Shown: in pieces, positions 1 through 8,483 of the stretch
Layout: each line of letters opens with the position of its first letter
How positions within the stretch are numbered: position 1 is the stretch's first letter
Source: Gaoshiqia hydrogeniformans
GTDB lineage: Bacteria; Bacteroidota; Bacteroidia; Bacteroidales; Prolixibacteraceae
Assembly (NCBI RefSeq): GCF_049347105.1
Contig: NZ_CP186334.1
Location: 1,116,001 to 1,180,000 of the forward strand
Direction: 5' to 3'
DNA: 64,000 bases
The notes under the pieces: model-generated
Told to the model about the DNA's origin: nothing
Database searches by the model: none
Seen by the model: the letters and a program-made list of their open reading frames with translations, nothing else
Program-made: the position numbers and the translations under genes

Positions 1-314
1 ACTTTTCGGATCCAGACCGTGGTCATCATTTCACCCGGCAGGTTCGGGTCTTCAAACCGATCGGTGTATTTCAAAAATTCATTTGGCTTGATTTCAACAT
101 ATTTTCCACCGAATGAGTGGCTGTTACCTGTCGAGAAATTTTGAAACGACATGCGGTAAGAACCGCCTTCCCGGACATTCATTTCATGTACACTGCAAAG
201 AAAACCATACGGCGGTAACCACGAAGCGATCGCCAAAGGATCGGTAAACGCCCGGTACACCTTTTCGGGTGATGTTTTAAAAACCCGGTGTAAAGAAACA
301 CTGTTGTTTGCCAT
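1..314 (-). CDS. SRPBCC/AHSA1-type START-like domain protein, partial
   Basis: The minus strand is open from an ATG at 314 to the window edge, so the C-terminus is missing. The translation begins MANNSVSLHRVFKTSPEKVYRAF and continues with DPLAIASWLPPYGF. This is the usual opening of the Hsp90-ATPase-activator-like (AHSA1) branch of the SRPBCC fold: an amphipathic strand, then K-V-x-R-A-F-T-D-P and W-x-P-P. Members are small soluble proteins with a hydrophobic ligand cavity, and most have no known ligand. Two in-frame ATGs lie just upstream (320 and 323), so the start could be up to three residues earlier. The family call is firm from the N-terminal third; the function is unknown. Confidence 0.75.
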   Translation of the reverse strand, partial: MANNSVSLHRVFKTSPEKVYRAFTDPLAIASWLPPYGFLCSVHEMNVREGGSYRMSFQNFSTGNSHSFGGKYVEIKPNEFLKYTDRFEDPNLPGEMMTTVWIRK

Positions 315-323
315 AACCATCAT

Positions 324-866
324 TTTTTGTATTCCTACTCGTATGGCTTTTCGGTTCTGCCCGTTTTTTGCAATGGTTGCTGCTCCACCGTCGTGCCATC
401 CGTTTGGGTGACTTTGACCATACAAAGTTCAGCAAATTGTTTAACGCTCAGGGGGTGGACATACGTCAAAATAACGGGCAAGATACGACAACCAGGGATG
501 ATCAATTATTTTTGGGGAAACAACAAACAACGCCAAACCTTCAAATCCACTCATCACGACGATTCATTTCAGAATTTTTATCGCTAACCGCAGATTCAAC
601 AACTTGAAGCAGATGTTGAAACAAGTTCAGCACGACATTACTGCTTTGACCGTCAATCCTTCACCCACCCAATATGTTTTCAAAAATCCTCGGGTGGTTA
701 GACGAAACACTGCATCGCAGTTCTGAAACCGCGACACCAGGCACCCGCCGGTTCCCTTTGCCTGCACGCTTCATAAAAACGCCTGCGGGAAAAGAAAAAT
801 ATTTCAGGCAATCGGTTTGTTTTCCGGTAAAAGCGTTTAAATTTATTAAAACCAAAGTCTTTCGCT
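324..866. other. Gap without a supportable gene
   Basis: About 540 bases lie between the leftward START-like gene and the rightward VTT gene. Short open frames exist on both strands, but their translations are rich in Arg, Pro, His and Cys and resemble no family I recognise. No clear -7 box, hairpin terminator or repeat was seen. It may hold the divergent promoters of the flanking genes or the decayed remains of a gene. Confidence 0.5.
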
Positions 867-1388
867 ATGCACCGCCGAATTAAATTTAAACAAGCAATTC
901 CTCTGATTATCCTGTTTATACTTGCCATCGTTATTGCATCGATGACGATTGGAAAAGATATTTATTACGGCACCGCAGAAAGTATCAGTTCCTTCGCGAT
1001 TGTCAACTTTTCGGGTTACCTGTTTTTCCTGGTCATGCCGGTCGAGTTGGCGTTTGTCTATTACCTGCATACCAACCTGAATATTTACCTCCTGAATATC
1101 GTGGCCATCGGTACAGCTATCGGGGCGCAAATGATCGACTACCTGATCGGACGTTTTTTCAGCAAGCGGATTATCAACCGACTGATCGGGCGCCGCCGTT
1201 ACAACAAAGCAGAAGCGGAAATCAGGAAATACGGGAATATTGCCATTTTCGTGTTCAACCTGCTGCCACTCTCCTCCCCGGTTATTTTGCTGGCTGCCGG
1301 CATGTTGAAACACCGGCTGAACGAAGCGCTTCTGTACAGTTTATTGGGCTTGTTTCTGAAATATGCATTCATGAGCTTGATATTCTGA
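867..1388 (+). CDS. VTT/DedA (SNARE-associated) family small membrane protein
   Basis: This 173-residue protein has a first membrane segment at about residues 10-28, further hydrophobic stretches at about 43-60 and 70-95, and C-terminal ones at about 125-142 and 152-171. The middle has the DedA-like pattern G-x-x-x-G-A-Q-x-x-D-Y-x-I-G-R-F, followed by a basic loop (RRRYNKAEAEIRKYG) and N-L-L-P-L-S-S-P. That order matches the VTT domain, in which a re-entrant loop precedes the last helices. DedA proteins act in the inner membrane in lipid-carrier recycling and proton-dependent transport; here only the fold can be claimed. It is short for the family (usually about 200 residues) and stands alone on the plus strand. 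Confidence 0.72.
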   Translation: MHRRIKFKQAIPLIILFILAIVIASMTIGKDIYYGTAESISSFAIVNFSGYLFFLVMPVELAFVYYLHTNLNIYLLNIVAIGTAIGAQMIDYLIGRFFSKRIINRLIGRRRYNKAEAEIRKYGNIAIFVFNLLPLSSPVILLAAGMLKHRLNEALLYSLLGLFLKYAFMSLIF

Positions 1389-1390
1389 AA

Positions 1391-1424
1391 CAAAAAGCCC
1401 GGCGTTCGAACAAAACCCCGGGCC
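1391..1424 (-). terminator. Rho-independent terminator after pyrF
   Basis: On the minus strand a GC-rich stem (GCCCGG at 1397-1402 pairing with CCGGGC at 1418-1423) is followed by a run of five T. It lies about 25 bases after the pyrF stop codon, so it probably ends the purM-prfA-pyrF transcript and separates it from the convergent VTT gene. Confidence 0.75.
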
Positions 1425-1446
1425 TGAAATCGTTGATAATATGCCT

Positions 1447-2280
1447 TTACAATAAGTCGGCTTCCAGCAGCAGTTCTTCCATGTCAACCTGAACATCCAG
1501 GGCCGCTTCGCGTGCTTTTTCGGCAAAATCAGTGTCAGACGAGGCATAAATAATTGCCCGCGACGAGTTTACCAGCAGTCCGCATTGATCGTTCATGCCG
1601 TATTTCGCCACTTCTTCCAGACTACCGCCTTGCGCACCGACACCCGGCACCAGCAAAAAATGATCGGGAACAATCTCCCTGATTTCTTCCAGTTTTTCGG
1701 CTTTGGTTGCCCCTACCACAAACATCATGTTATCGGCGGTTCCCCACTGTTGCGAAGTTTTCAGCACCGATTCGAACAACAAATCACCGGTTTCTTCATT
1801 TTTAATAAACTGAAAGTCAGCAGCACCTTTATTCGAAGTTAAGGCCAGCAGAATGACCCATTTATCCAGGTAGGTCATAAACGGCTTGACGGAATCTTCG
1901 CCCATGTAGGGGGCAACGGTTACCGCGTCGAAGTCCATATGGTCGAAGAAAGCCCGGGCATACAAGTTTGAAGTATTCCCAATATCGCCCCGTTTGGCAT
2001 CGGCAATAATGAATTGCTCGGGGTATTTTTCGCGGATGTAATGCACTGTTTTTTCAAGGCTTTCCCATCCGGCTACTCCCAGGCTTTCGTAAAACGCCAG
2101 ATTGGGTTTGTAGGCTACGCATAAATCCTGCGTGGCATCAATAATTTCTTTATTAAAGGCAAACACCGGGTCGGAAGTTTCTTTCAGGTGCGCCGGTATT
2201 TTCAACAAGTCGGTATCCAGTCCGATGCACAGAAAGCTTCGTTTCTGCCTGATTTGTTCGAATAATTGTTCTTTGTTCAT
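1447..2280 (-). CDS. pyrF: Orotidine 5'-phosphate decarboxylase, long (type 2) form
   Basis: It catalyses the last step of UMP synthesis, decarboxylation of OMP. The 277-residue length and the motif D94-A-K-R-G-D99-I-G-N-T identify the second OMP decarboxylase subfamily. The Asp-Lys-Asp triad (D94, K96 and the D of RGD) is the catalytic charge network. The N-terminal FLCIGLDTDLLKIP carries the substrate-binding Asp, and V-V-G-A-T followed by L-V-P-G-V-G-A-Q-G-G is the phosphate-binding end of the barrel. It starts 9 bases after the prfA stop, so it belongs to the purM-prfA-pyrF unit, a pairing of pyrimidine, purine and translation genes common in Bacteroidota. Confidence 0.96.
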   Translation of the reverse strand: MNKEQLFEQIRQKRSFLCIGLDTDLLKIPAHLKETSDPVFAFNKEIIDATQDLCVAYKPNLAFYESLGVAGWESLEKTVHYIREKYPEQFIIADAKRGDIGNTSNLYARAFFDHMDFDAVTVAPYMGEDSVKPFMTYLDKWVILLALTSNKGAADFQFIKNEETGDLLFESVLKTSQQWGTADNMMFVVGATKAEKLEEIREIVPDHFLLVPGVGAQGGSLEEVAKYGMNDQCGLLVNSSRAIIYASSDTDFAEKAREAALDVQVDMEELLLEADLL

Positions 2281-2289
2281 GGTGAATAC

Positions 2290-3375
2290 TTAAATTTCAG
2301 CTTCTTTTAATTTTTCAGCGTTTTCTTCGATCTGAAGCTTTTCGATGATTTCATCCACATCGCCTCCAATGATGGCCTGCAGGTTATACAGGGTGAGGTT
2401 GATGCGGTGATCGGTTACACGTCCCTGCGGCCAGTTGTATGTGCGTATTTTGGCCGAACGGTCGCCGGTTGAAACCATTGTTTTTCGTTTCGACGCAATT
2501 TCATCGATATACTTCTGGTATTCCATGTTGTAAATCCGCGTACGCAACTCGGTCATGGCCTTGGCGAGGTTTTTCAGCTGCGATTTTTCATCCTGGCAGG
2601 TAACCACAATTCCGGTCGGAATATGCGTTAACCGGATGGCGGAATAGGTGGTATTGACTGACTGCCCTCCGGGACCCGACGAACAGTAGGTATCTTTTCG
2701 GATATCGCTTTCTTTCAGTTCGACGTCAAACTCCTCGGCTTCGGGCAACACGGCTACCGATGCTGCCGAGGTATGCACCCGGCCCTGGGTTTCGGTTTGC
2801 GGCACCCGCTGTACCCGGTGTACGCCCGATTCGTATTTCAACACCCCGTAAACACCCTCTCCGGTTACTTTGGCTACAATCTCCTTGTACCCGCCCGAAG
2901 TACCTTCGCTGATATTGGTCACTTCGAGACGCCAGCCACGACGTTCGCAAAATTTGGAATACATGCGGAACAGGTCTCCGGCAAAAATACTGGCTTCGTC
3001 GCCGCCGGTTCCTGCACGGATTTCGAGGATGGCATTTTTGCCGTCTTCGGGATCGGCCGGAACCAGCAGAAGCTTGATTTCCTTTTCCTTGGCAGGAAGA
3101 AGTTCTTCGGTTTGCTCAATCTCTTCCTTAGCCATTTCGCGGATTTCAGGATCGCTTTCTTCGGCGAGCATCTGCTTACCCGATTCGATATTCTCAACCA
3201 AACTTTTGTATTCTTTGAAGGCCTGAACCAGGGCCTCTAAGCGGCGGTATTCCTGGTTCAGCTTCACATAGCGCTTCATGTCGTTCATCACCGAAGGGTC
3301 GGTAATCTGCTGTCCGACTTCGTCGAAGCGGTATTTTATGCTTTCGTATTTACTTAATAATGAATAATCTGCCAT
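2290..3375 (-). CDS. prfA: Peptide chain release factor 1
   Basis: This 361-residue class I release factor reads UAA and UAG in the ribosomal A site. The GGQ motif that triggers peptidyl-tRNA hydrolysis is at 236-238 within S-S-G-P-G-G-Q-S-V-N. The stop-codon tripeptide is P192-Q-T194 (P-x-T form), which separates RF1 from RF2 (SPF). The N-terminal helical domain (1-100) and the A-G-T-G-G-D-E-A segment (121-128) are as expected. There is no sign of a programmed frameshift, which occurs in RF2 genes. It sits between purM and pyrF on the same strand. Confidence 0.97.
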   Translation of the reverse strand: MADYSLLSKYESIKYRFDEVGQQITDPSVMNDMKRYVKLNQEYRRLEALVQAFKEYKSLVENIESGKQMLAEESDPEIREMAKEEIEQTEELLPAKEKEIKLLLVPADPEDGKNAILEIRAGTGGDEASIFAGDLFRMYSKFCERRGWRLEVTNISEGTSGGYKEIVAKVTGEGVYGVLKYESGVHRVQRVPQTETQGRVHTSAASVAVLPEAEEFDVELKESDIRKDTYCSSGPGGQSVNTTYSAIRLTHIPTGIVVTCQDEKSQLKNLAKAMTELRTRIYNMEYQKYIDEIASKRKTMVSTGDRSAKIRTYNWPQGRVTDHRINLTLYNLQAIIGGDVDEIIEKLQIEENAEKLKEAEI

Positions 3376-3500
3376 ATGTTACAGTTTCAAGTTCCAAATT
3401 CCAAATCTCATCCGGCAATTGCCGGACCGGCGCAGACGGATTCAAGGTTCAAGGTATTCCTTCATTCTAATATTCTAAGTACTCTGACATTCTAATATTC
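3376..3500. repeat. Intergenic direct repeats between purM and prfA
   Basis: The spacer between prfA and purM is built of short repeated words. The 13-mer CATTCTAATATTC occurs at 3463-3475 and again at 3488-3500; the second copy overlaps the last codons of purM. TTCAAGGTTCAAGGT (3441-3455) is a tandem 7-mer, and GTTCCAAATTCCAAAT around 3392-3407 is a similar slipped repeat. A small palindrome CCGGCAATTGCCGG lies at 3411-3424. The composition differs from the flanking genes. It may be a mobile or slippage-derived intergenic repeat; nothing codes here. Confidence 0.6.
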
Positions 3501-4658
3501 AAATGTTCCGTATTCCGACTCAATGGTCAGCTTTTTACCTTCAAAAGCCTCCACCCGACCAACGATCCGGGCGTCAATATCAAATGATTGCGAAATTTCG
3601 ATGATGGCATCAGCCAGTTCAGGCTCCAGGTAAATTTCCATCCGGTGCCCCATGTTAAACACCTTGTACATTTCCTGCCAGTCGGTTTTCGATTCTTCCT
3701 GAATCATTTTAAACAGCGGAGGAACCGGGAACAGGTTGTTTTTGATGACATGCACCTGATCGACAAAATGAAGCACCTTGGTTTGCGCTCCTCCCGAGCA
3801 GTGGATCATCCCGTGAATCCGGTTCCGGTAGCGGTCGAGTATTTTTTTGACGACAGGGGCATAAGTCCGGGTTGGCGAAAGGACCAGTTTTCCGGCATCC
3901 AGGCCAATTCCGGCAATAGCTTCCGTCAGCTTTTTACTGCCCGAATAAACGAGTTCTGCCGGCACATCCGGATCAAAACTTTCCGGGTACTTTTGCGCCA
4001 GGTAATTCGAAAAGACATCGTGGCGGGCCGAAGTCAACCCGTTGCTGCCCATCCCGCCATTATAGGCCTTCTCGTAGGTGGCCTGCCCGAACGAGGCCAA
4101 GCCCACGATTACATCTCCCGGCTGAATGTTGCCGGCCGAGATCACCTCGTCGCGTTTCATGCGGCAGGTAACCGTCGAATCAACAATAATCGTGCGGACC
4201 AGGTCGCCGACATCGGCCGTTTCGCCTCCGGTTGGATAAACGCCAACCCCCATTTGCTGCAATTCGGTACAAAGTTCGTCGGTTCCGTTGATGATGGCGG
4301 CAATGACTTCGCCCGGAATTTTATTTTTATTGCGCCCAATGGTCGACGATAGCAAAATATGATCTGTCGCTCCCACGCAAAGCAGGTCGTCGATATTCAT
4401 GATGAGCGCATCCTGTGCAATACCTTTCCATACCGACAGGTCGCCGGTTTCTTTCCAGTACATGTAAGCCAACGACGATTTTGTGCCGGCGCCGTCGGCG
4501 TGCATGATGTTACACCAGTCGGGATCTCCGCCCAGCACATCCGGGATGATTTTGCAAAATGCTTTGGGGAACAAGCCTTTATCGATATTCTTAATGGCCT
4601 GATGAACATCTTCTTTCGATGCCGATACGCCCCGTGCCATATACCTGCTGTCGCTCAT
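3492..4658 (-). CDS. purM: Phosphoribosylformylglycinamidine cyclo-ligase (AIR synthetase)
   Basis: PurM uses ATP to close the imidazole ring of FGAM to give AIR in purine synthesis. The 388-residue protein has the long N-terminus of the Bacteroidota form. The conserved D-G-A-G-T-K-S segment (56-62) and D-A-L-I-M-N-I-D-D-L-L-C-V-G-A (about 83-97) form the metal and nucleotide-binding face of the PurM/SelD superfamily. G-G-E-T-A-D-V-G-D-L (about 144-153) is the second conserved loop. The gene is the first of the purM-prfA-pyrF unit and has a good -7 box about 30 bases upstream. The last codons overlap a repeated intergenic 13-mer. Confidence 0.93.
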   Translation of the reverse strand: MSDSRYMARGVSASKEDVHQAIKNIDKGLFPKAFCKIIPDVLGGDPDWCNIMHADGAGTKSSLAYMYWKETGDLSVWKGIAQDALIMNIDDLLCVGATDHILLSSTIGRNKNKIPGEVIAAIINGTDELCTELQQMGVGVYPTGGETADVGDLVRTIIVDSTVTCRMKRDEVISAGNIQPGDVIVGLASFGQATYEKAYNGGMGSNGLTSARHDVFSNYLAQKYPESFDPDVPAELVYSGSKKLTEAIAGIGLDAGKLVLSPTRTYAPVVKKILDRYRNRIHGMIHCSGGAQTKVLHFVDQVHVIKNNLFPVPPLFKMIQEESKTDWQEMYKVFNMGHRMEIYLEPELADAIIEISQSFDIDARIVGRVEAFEGKKLTIESEYGTFEY

Positions 4659-4683
4659 AAAACTGGATTCTGATTTCGCGGCA

Positions 4684-4691
4684 CAAAGTTA
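4684..4691 (-). promoter_or_regulatory. Bacteroidota -7 box upstream of purM
   Basis: On the minus strand TAACTTTG matches TAnnTTTG, 26 bases before the purM ATG, giving a predicted leader of about 20 bases. No convincing -33 TTTG was seen at the usual distance. Confidence 0.5.
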
Positions 4692-4755
4692 ATATTTTTA
4701 GGGGATTTTCTATCCCGCTCTCAAAAGCAAGTCAGTTGGCCCTGTCGGTAAATGA

Positions 4756-6039
4756 TCAAATCAGATACTGAAACAAATCCGGTTTTTCGTTCACATATTC
4801 ATACACGAAGCCATGTTCGGTCATTCGCCGGACAAGCCCGTCGAAGTCATTCTTGTCGGTCAGCTCAATCCCGACAAAGGCCGGACCTTTTTCGCGGTTG
4901 TTCTTTTTGGTGTATTCAAAGTGGGTGATGTCGTCGTTCGGACCAACGACAAATTCCACAAAATCGCGCAAGGCGCCTGCCCGCTGCGGAAAACGAACAA
5001 TAAAGTAGTGTTTCAGCCCTTCAAACAACAGCGAACGTTCCTTGATCTCTTCGGTGCGGGTGATGTCGTTGTTGCTGCCCGACACGATGCACACCACGTT
5101 TTTTCCTTTTATCCGGCCGGCATAATAATCGAGCGCGGCAATCGAAAGCGCGCCGGCCGGTTCAACCACAATGGCATCGCGGTTATACAGCTCCAGGATT
5201 TTTGTACAAATACGGCCTTCGGGGACCAGCACGATGTCATCGACCACCTGCCTGCAAATCTCAAACGGAAGGTCGCCGACACGCTGGACCGCCGCCCCGT
5301 CGACAAATTTATCGATATCCTGCAAGGTAAGCACTTCGCCTTTTTTCAGCGACTCATGCATGGAAGGGGCGCCAGCCGGTTCAACCCCGATAATTTTGGT
5401 AGTCGGGCTTACCTGCCTGAAATAGCTGCCCACGCCGGCAATCAGTCCGCCGCCGCCAATGGGCACAAACAGGTAATCGATCTGACAGGCAGAATCCTGA
5501 ATGATCTCGAGCGCGGCGGTTGCCTGCCCTTCAATAATCAACGGATCATCAAATGGATGGATATAGGTTTTGCCGTTCTCAGAACAGTCTTTCCAGGCTT
5601 CGGCGCTGGCGTCGTCGTAAGTATCGCCGTGCAAAACAATTTCAACGAATTCTTTACCAAACATCTGCACTTGTTTGATTTTTTGCCGGGGTGTGGTGGT
5701 AGGCATATAAATTTTGCCCCGGATGCCTAACCTCCAGCAAGAGTATGCAACTCCCTGCGCATGGTTGCCGGCGCTGGCGCATACAATCCCGTTTTTCAGC
5801 TGTTCCGTTGTCAGGCTTTTAATTTTATTATAAGCCCCGCGTATTTTATACGAGCGGACCACCTGCAAATCTTCCCGTTTCAAAAACACCTTGCAGCCAA
5901 ACTGTTCCGACAAGTTCCGGTTTTCGGCCAAAGGTGTGGCATTCAGCACCTCGTTAATCGTCAGTTTTGCCCTGTTTATCGCCTGTAATGATGGAAAATA
6001 TCCCTTCGCCATTTCTTTTTCTTTTTTTATGAAATCCAA
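4756..6039 (-). CDS. ilvA: Threonine ammonia-lyase with C-terminal ACT-like domain
   Basis: This PLP enzyme deaminates threonine to 2-oxobutyrate, the entry to isoleucine synthesis. The PLP-binding lysine is K65 in S-Y-K-I-R-G-A-Y-N. The phosphate-binding G-G-G-G loop follows (V-P-I-G-G-G-G-L-I-A-G-V), and the C-terminal S-G-S-N-N-D precedes an ACT-like regulatory domain of about 80 residues (about 345-427). At 427 residues with one regulatory domain it is the short form rather than the E. coli-type IlvA with two. The start at 6039 lies 5 bases after the upstream stop; an internal ATG at residue 10 (position 6012) would give a start closer to many homologues. It is translated with the YkgJ-like gene. 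Confidence 0.92.
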   Translation of the reverse strand: MDFIKKEKEMAKGYFPSLQAINRAKLTINEVLNATPLAENRNLSEQFGCKVFLKREDLQVVRSYKIRGAYNKIKSLTTEQLKNGIVCASAGNHAQGVAYSCWRLGIRGKIYMPTTTPRQKIKQVQMFGKEFVEIVLHGDTYDDASAEAWKDCSENGKTYIHPFDDPLIIEGQATAALEIIQDSACQIDYLFVPIGGGGLIAGVGSYFRQVSPTTKIIGVEPAGAPSMHESLKKGEVLTLQDIDKFVDGAAVQRVGDLPFEICRQVVDDIVLVPEGRICTKILELYNRDAIVVEPAGALSIAALDYYAGRIKGKNVVCIVSGSNNDITRTEEIKERSLLFEGLKHYFIVRFPQRAGALRDFVEFVVGPNDDITHFEYTKKNNREKGPAFVGIELTDKNDFDGLVRRMTEHGFVYEYVNEKPDLFQYLI

Positions 6040-6044
6040 CCTGA

Positions 6045-6617
6045 TCAGGCCGGTTTGCGTTTACCCCGGTATAAATAATAAGTCAGCACCAGTTCGATCG
6101 CTTTGCGGATTGCCTCATTGATTTGGTACTGTTCGTTTGCCAGAACAAAATCAATGGCTGCCAGGCGCATATAATAATCGGTTGCCAGGGGGGCCCTATT
6201 AAACGCCTGCGGGCTTAGCTGTTGATACGCGGTCGACTCTTTGATGGTTTTACAGGTAATCAGCCGGATTTCGCGCTGTTTATTCAGGTTGGCTGCGAAA
6301 CCAAACAAACGGCAGATCAATCCCCGGTACGGGTATGAACGGCAGCCGCCGGGCTTGTCGCCCAGTGGCGAGAAGAGGATACAAAGGCTGTTTTCGGGCA
6401 GTTCCTCCAGTTGAGTGTATACCAATTCGGCCGTCCCGTCGCGGTAAAGTTGATACGCCAATGGCAAAAACTCGAGCGGCGAGGCCGAAATATCTTTCTT
6501 CAAGCAACACAAATGGCAATTTGCCGCACAGGCCATCCCTGCATTTTTTCTAAATTTTTCAGTGTGCAAAGCCGCTTCGTTCAAGACTTTTTGCACGCGT
6601 TGAACCTTCCTGTACAT
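6045..6617 (-). CDS. YkgJ-family cysteine-cluster protein
   Basis: This 190-residue protein has the metal-binding signature C30-x3-C34-x2-C37-C38, then C79, C92 and C102 in G-C-R-S-Y-P-Y-R-G-L-I-C-R-L-F-G. This matches the zinc- or iron-chelating CxxCC family (YkgJ/FliB-like), in which the cysteines are thought to hold a metal or Fe-S cluster. The biochemical role of the family is not settled. It shares a transcript with ilvA (5-base gap), and a -7 box lies about 40 bases upstream. Confidence 0.78.
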   Translation of the reverse strand: MYRKVQRVQKVLNEAALHTEKFRKNAGMACAANCHLCCLKKDISASPLEFLPLAYQLYRDGTAELVYTQLEELPENSLCILFSPLGDKPGGCRSYPYRGLICRLFGFAANLNKQREIRLITCKTIKESTAYQQLSPQAFNRAPLATDYYMRLAAIDFVLANEQYQINEAIRKAIELVLTYYLYRGKRKPA

Positions 6618-6655
6618 CGGTCATCCTCACAATAATCTGTTTCATCTAACTGCGC

Positions 6656-6663
6656 CAAATATA
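6656..6663 (-). promoter_or_regulatory. Bacteroidota -7 box for the ykgJ-like/ilvA operon
   Basis: The minus strand reads TATATTTG, an exact TAnnTTTG match, 38 bases before the ATG at 6617. The predicted start point is near 6650. The -33 element is not obvious. Confidence 0.45.
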
Positions 6664-6709
6664 TCAATTTGTTGTTCTTGCTGATACTCCTGAAAACCAC
6701 TATTTTTAA

Positions 6710-7930
6710 TCAAACCATGAAAATTTTACGTTGGATTATTTCTTTTTCAGCCCGGGTTCCGGCTAAGGCATAAGCTCGTTGAAAACTGGATTTTGCCTTT
6801 TCGTTATCAATGGTTTTATAAAGTTCGCCAAGCAGTACAAAATAAAAATGGTTGTTTTCCAACTTCAGGTTTTCGGCTTCCGCCAGCGCTGCCTGCCTCC
6901 CATTCGCTTTGTACAGGGCAAATGTCCGGTTAAGCGCAACTGAGGGGGAATAATTCACCTGCAAAAGCTGGTCGTACAAAGACAAAATGTTGTCCCATTT
7001 TTCCGGGCTATCCTCTTTGATGCAGTGCCACGAAGCAATCCGCGCTTCCAGGTGATACGAGCTTAACTCGTCTCCCCGGGCCGAAAGGTTCAAAAAATAC
7101 ATCCCCTGATCGATCAATGCGGTATCCCAAAGCTCATCGTCCTGCTGTTCGTAAAGAACCATCGCGTTTTCGCTTATTTGTCTGGCGCTGAACCGCGAAG
7201 CATGAAAACACATGAGCGCCATCAGGGCGTTTGTTTTAGGCTGCCCGGTCTTTTCATATTCCGTCAGCATGAGCCCCAGGCGCATTGCTTCCAGGCACAG
7301 CTCTTTCTGCAAAACCTGGTTGTTGGTTTTGGAGTAATAACCTTCGTTAAACAGCAGGTAAACGATGTGCAAAACATTATCGAGACGCTTATCAATCTCA
7401 TTTTCGGGCGGGAACTCCATCCTGACCTGTTCGTCCCTCAGCTTTTCTTTTGCCCTGAACAGCCTTTTATTGATGGTTTCTTTATTTGAAAGAAAAGCCT
7501 CGGCAATTTCGTCGATGCCAAATCCGCAAAGTATACGCAGCGCTAATCCGATTTGCGCTTCGCTGGCGACAACCGGGTTGCAAATAGCAAAGATCATTTG
7601 CAACTGACTGTCTTTGATGTTCTGCTGCGAGAAATTCAATTCTTCGCTTTTACCATTGATTTCAAGGCTTAGCTGAGGAATTACCTTTTCTTCAAAAATT
7701 TTATTTCTCCTGAAAAAATGCAGTGTTTTTTGTTTGGCCACCGCATAAAGCCAGGCTGCCGGATTCCCGGGAACTCCTTTCATCCCCCAGGTTTCGGCAG
7801 CCTGCAGAAAGGTTTCGCTGACCAGATCTTCGGCGGTTTCGATGTGTTGCAATCCGTAAAGTTTACTGATCACAGCAACCATCCTGGAAAATTCCTGTTG
7901 AAACAACCGTTTTAGAGATTCGGATTCCAT
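6710..7930 (-). CDS. ECF42-type RNA polymerase sigma factor with C-terminal TPR-like extension
   Basis: The first 170 residues are a sigma-70 ECF module. Region 2 includes A-E-D-L-V-S-E-T-F-L-Q-A and W-L-Y-A-V-A-K-Q-K-T-L-H-F-F-R-R. Region 4 includes F-G-I-D-E-I-A-E-A-F-L-S-N-K-E-T-I-N-K-R-L-F-R-A-K-E-K-L. It continues for about 230 more residues with V-Y-L-L-F-N-E-G-Y, A-L-M-C-F-H-A-S-R and Y-H-L-E-A-R-I-A-S-W-H, the helical extension (DUF6596/TPR) of the ECF42 group. In that group the extension is needed for activity, there is usually no membrane anti-sigma, and the partner gene encodes a DGPF/YCII protein. Exactly that partner lies 9 bases upstream on the same strand. The trigger is unknown. 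Confidence 0.88.
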   Translation of the reverse strand: MESESLKRLFQQEFSRMVAVISKLYGLQHIETAEDLVSETFLQAAETWGMKGVPGNPAAWLYAVAKQKTLHFFRRNKIFEEKVIPQLSLEINGKSEELNFSQQNIKDSQLQMIFAICNPVVASEAQIGLALRILCGFGIDEIAEAFLSNKETINKRLFRAKEKLRDEQVRMEFPPENEIDKRLDNVLHIVYLLFNEGYYSKTNNQVLQKELCLEAMRLGLMLTEYEKTGQPKTNALMALMCFHASRFSARQISENAMVLYEQQDDELWDTALIDQGMYFLNLSARGDELSSYHLEARIASWHCIKEDSPEKWDNILSLYDQLLQVNYSPSVALNRTFALYKANGRQAALAEAENLKLENNHFYFVLLGELYKTIDNEKAKSSFQRAYALAGTRAEKEIIQRKIFMV

Positions 7931-7938
7931 TGGCAGGC

Positions 7939-8277
7939 TTATTCATAAAATGGGCGCACCTCAACGCTGCCTTTGTAGTCGAGCGCCGGGCAGCCGTGGG
8001 CCAGGGTGGTGGCTTCATCCAAACTATCGGCTTTAACCACCATAAAACCGCCCAGTATTTCGCGGATCTCGACAAAAGGGCCATCGGTCACCACCCCACC
8101 GGGTTTCAACACTTTTCCTTCGGTTGAAAGGCGGTTCCCGTGGCTGACAAACTTCCCCTGCGAGGCAATCCCTTCGACCCAGTTTTGCCATCTTTTTGCA
8201 ATCTGTTGCATTTCTTCCGGCGAAATGGCTTTGGCGTCGTAGCTTTGCTGGCGGAACAGAAACATAAATTCTTTCAT
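7939..8277 (-). CDS. YCII/DGPF-domain protein, partner of the ECF42 sigma factor
   Basis: This 112-residue protein begins MKEFMFLFR and carries T-D-G-P-F-V-E-I-R-E-I-L-G-G-F (about 64-78), the DGPF signature that names the group, followed by A-x-x-L-A-H-G-C-P-A. The fold is a small ferredoxin-like dimer (YCII). The conserved His/Asp pocket suggests a catalytic or ligand role, but no reaction is established. It is the first gene of a two-gene unit with the sigma factor, a conserved arrangement in which the DGPF gene is usually the sigma target. I looked upstream for the TGTCGA -35 word reported for actinobacterial ECF42 promoters and did not find it. Confidence 0.87.
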   Translation of the reverse strand: MKEFMFLFRQQSYDAKAISPEEMQQIAKRWQNWVEGIASQGKFVSHGNRLSTEGKVLKPGGVVTDGPFVEIREILGGFMVVKADSLDEATTLAHGCPALDYKGSVEVRPFYE

Positions 8278-8483
8278 TTGCTTTTAATTTTAATCTTTAT
8301 TCTAACTGAAAGCTGTTTCAGAAATAAATCGGACTCATGAAGTTCAAATCCGGAACATCTCCAACTGTTGATTTCGATCTTCCTTCAGAAAAACAACATC
8401 AATCCGATCATTTTGGTTCTTCGGTTTTTATGTGACTCCTCAGAGATAAATCACACAAAACCATTCTCGTCCTGAGTAATTAC

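Noticed and set aside
674..883. Short frame before the VTT gene
   Set aside because: It overlaps the VTT start in another frame and its translation is basic and low in hydrophobic core residues.
3588..4352. Long open frame antisense to purM
   Set aside because: It mirrors a strongly conserved purM reading frame, and its translation resembles no family. It arises from the codon bias of the sense gene.
4702..4716. GGGAT/ATCCC hairpin between ilvA and purM
   Set aside because: Only five pairs and no T-run; it overlaps the probable purM promoter region.
4813..5730. Long open frame antisense to ilvA
   Set aside because: The sense strand encodes a complete threonine ammonia-lyase with the PLP lysine, so the antisense frame is a shadow.
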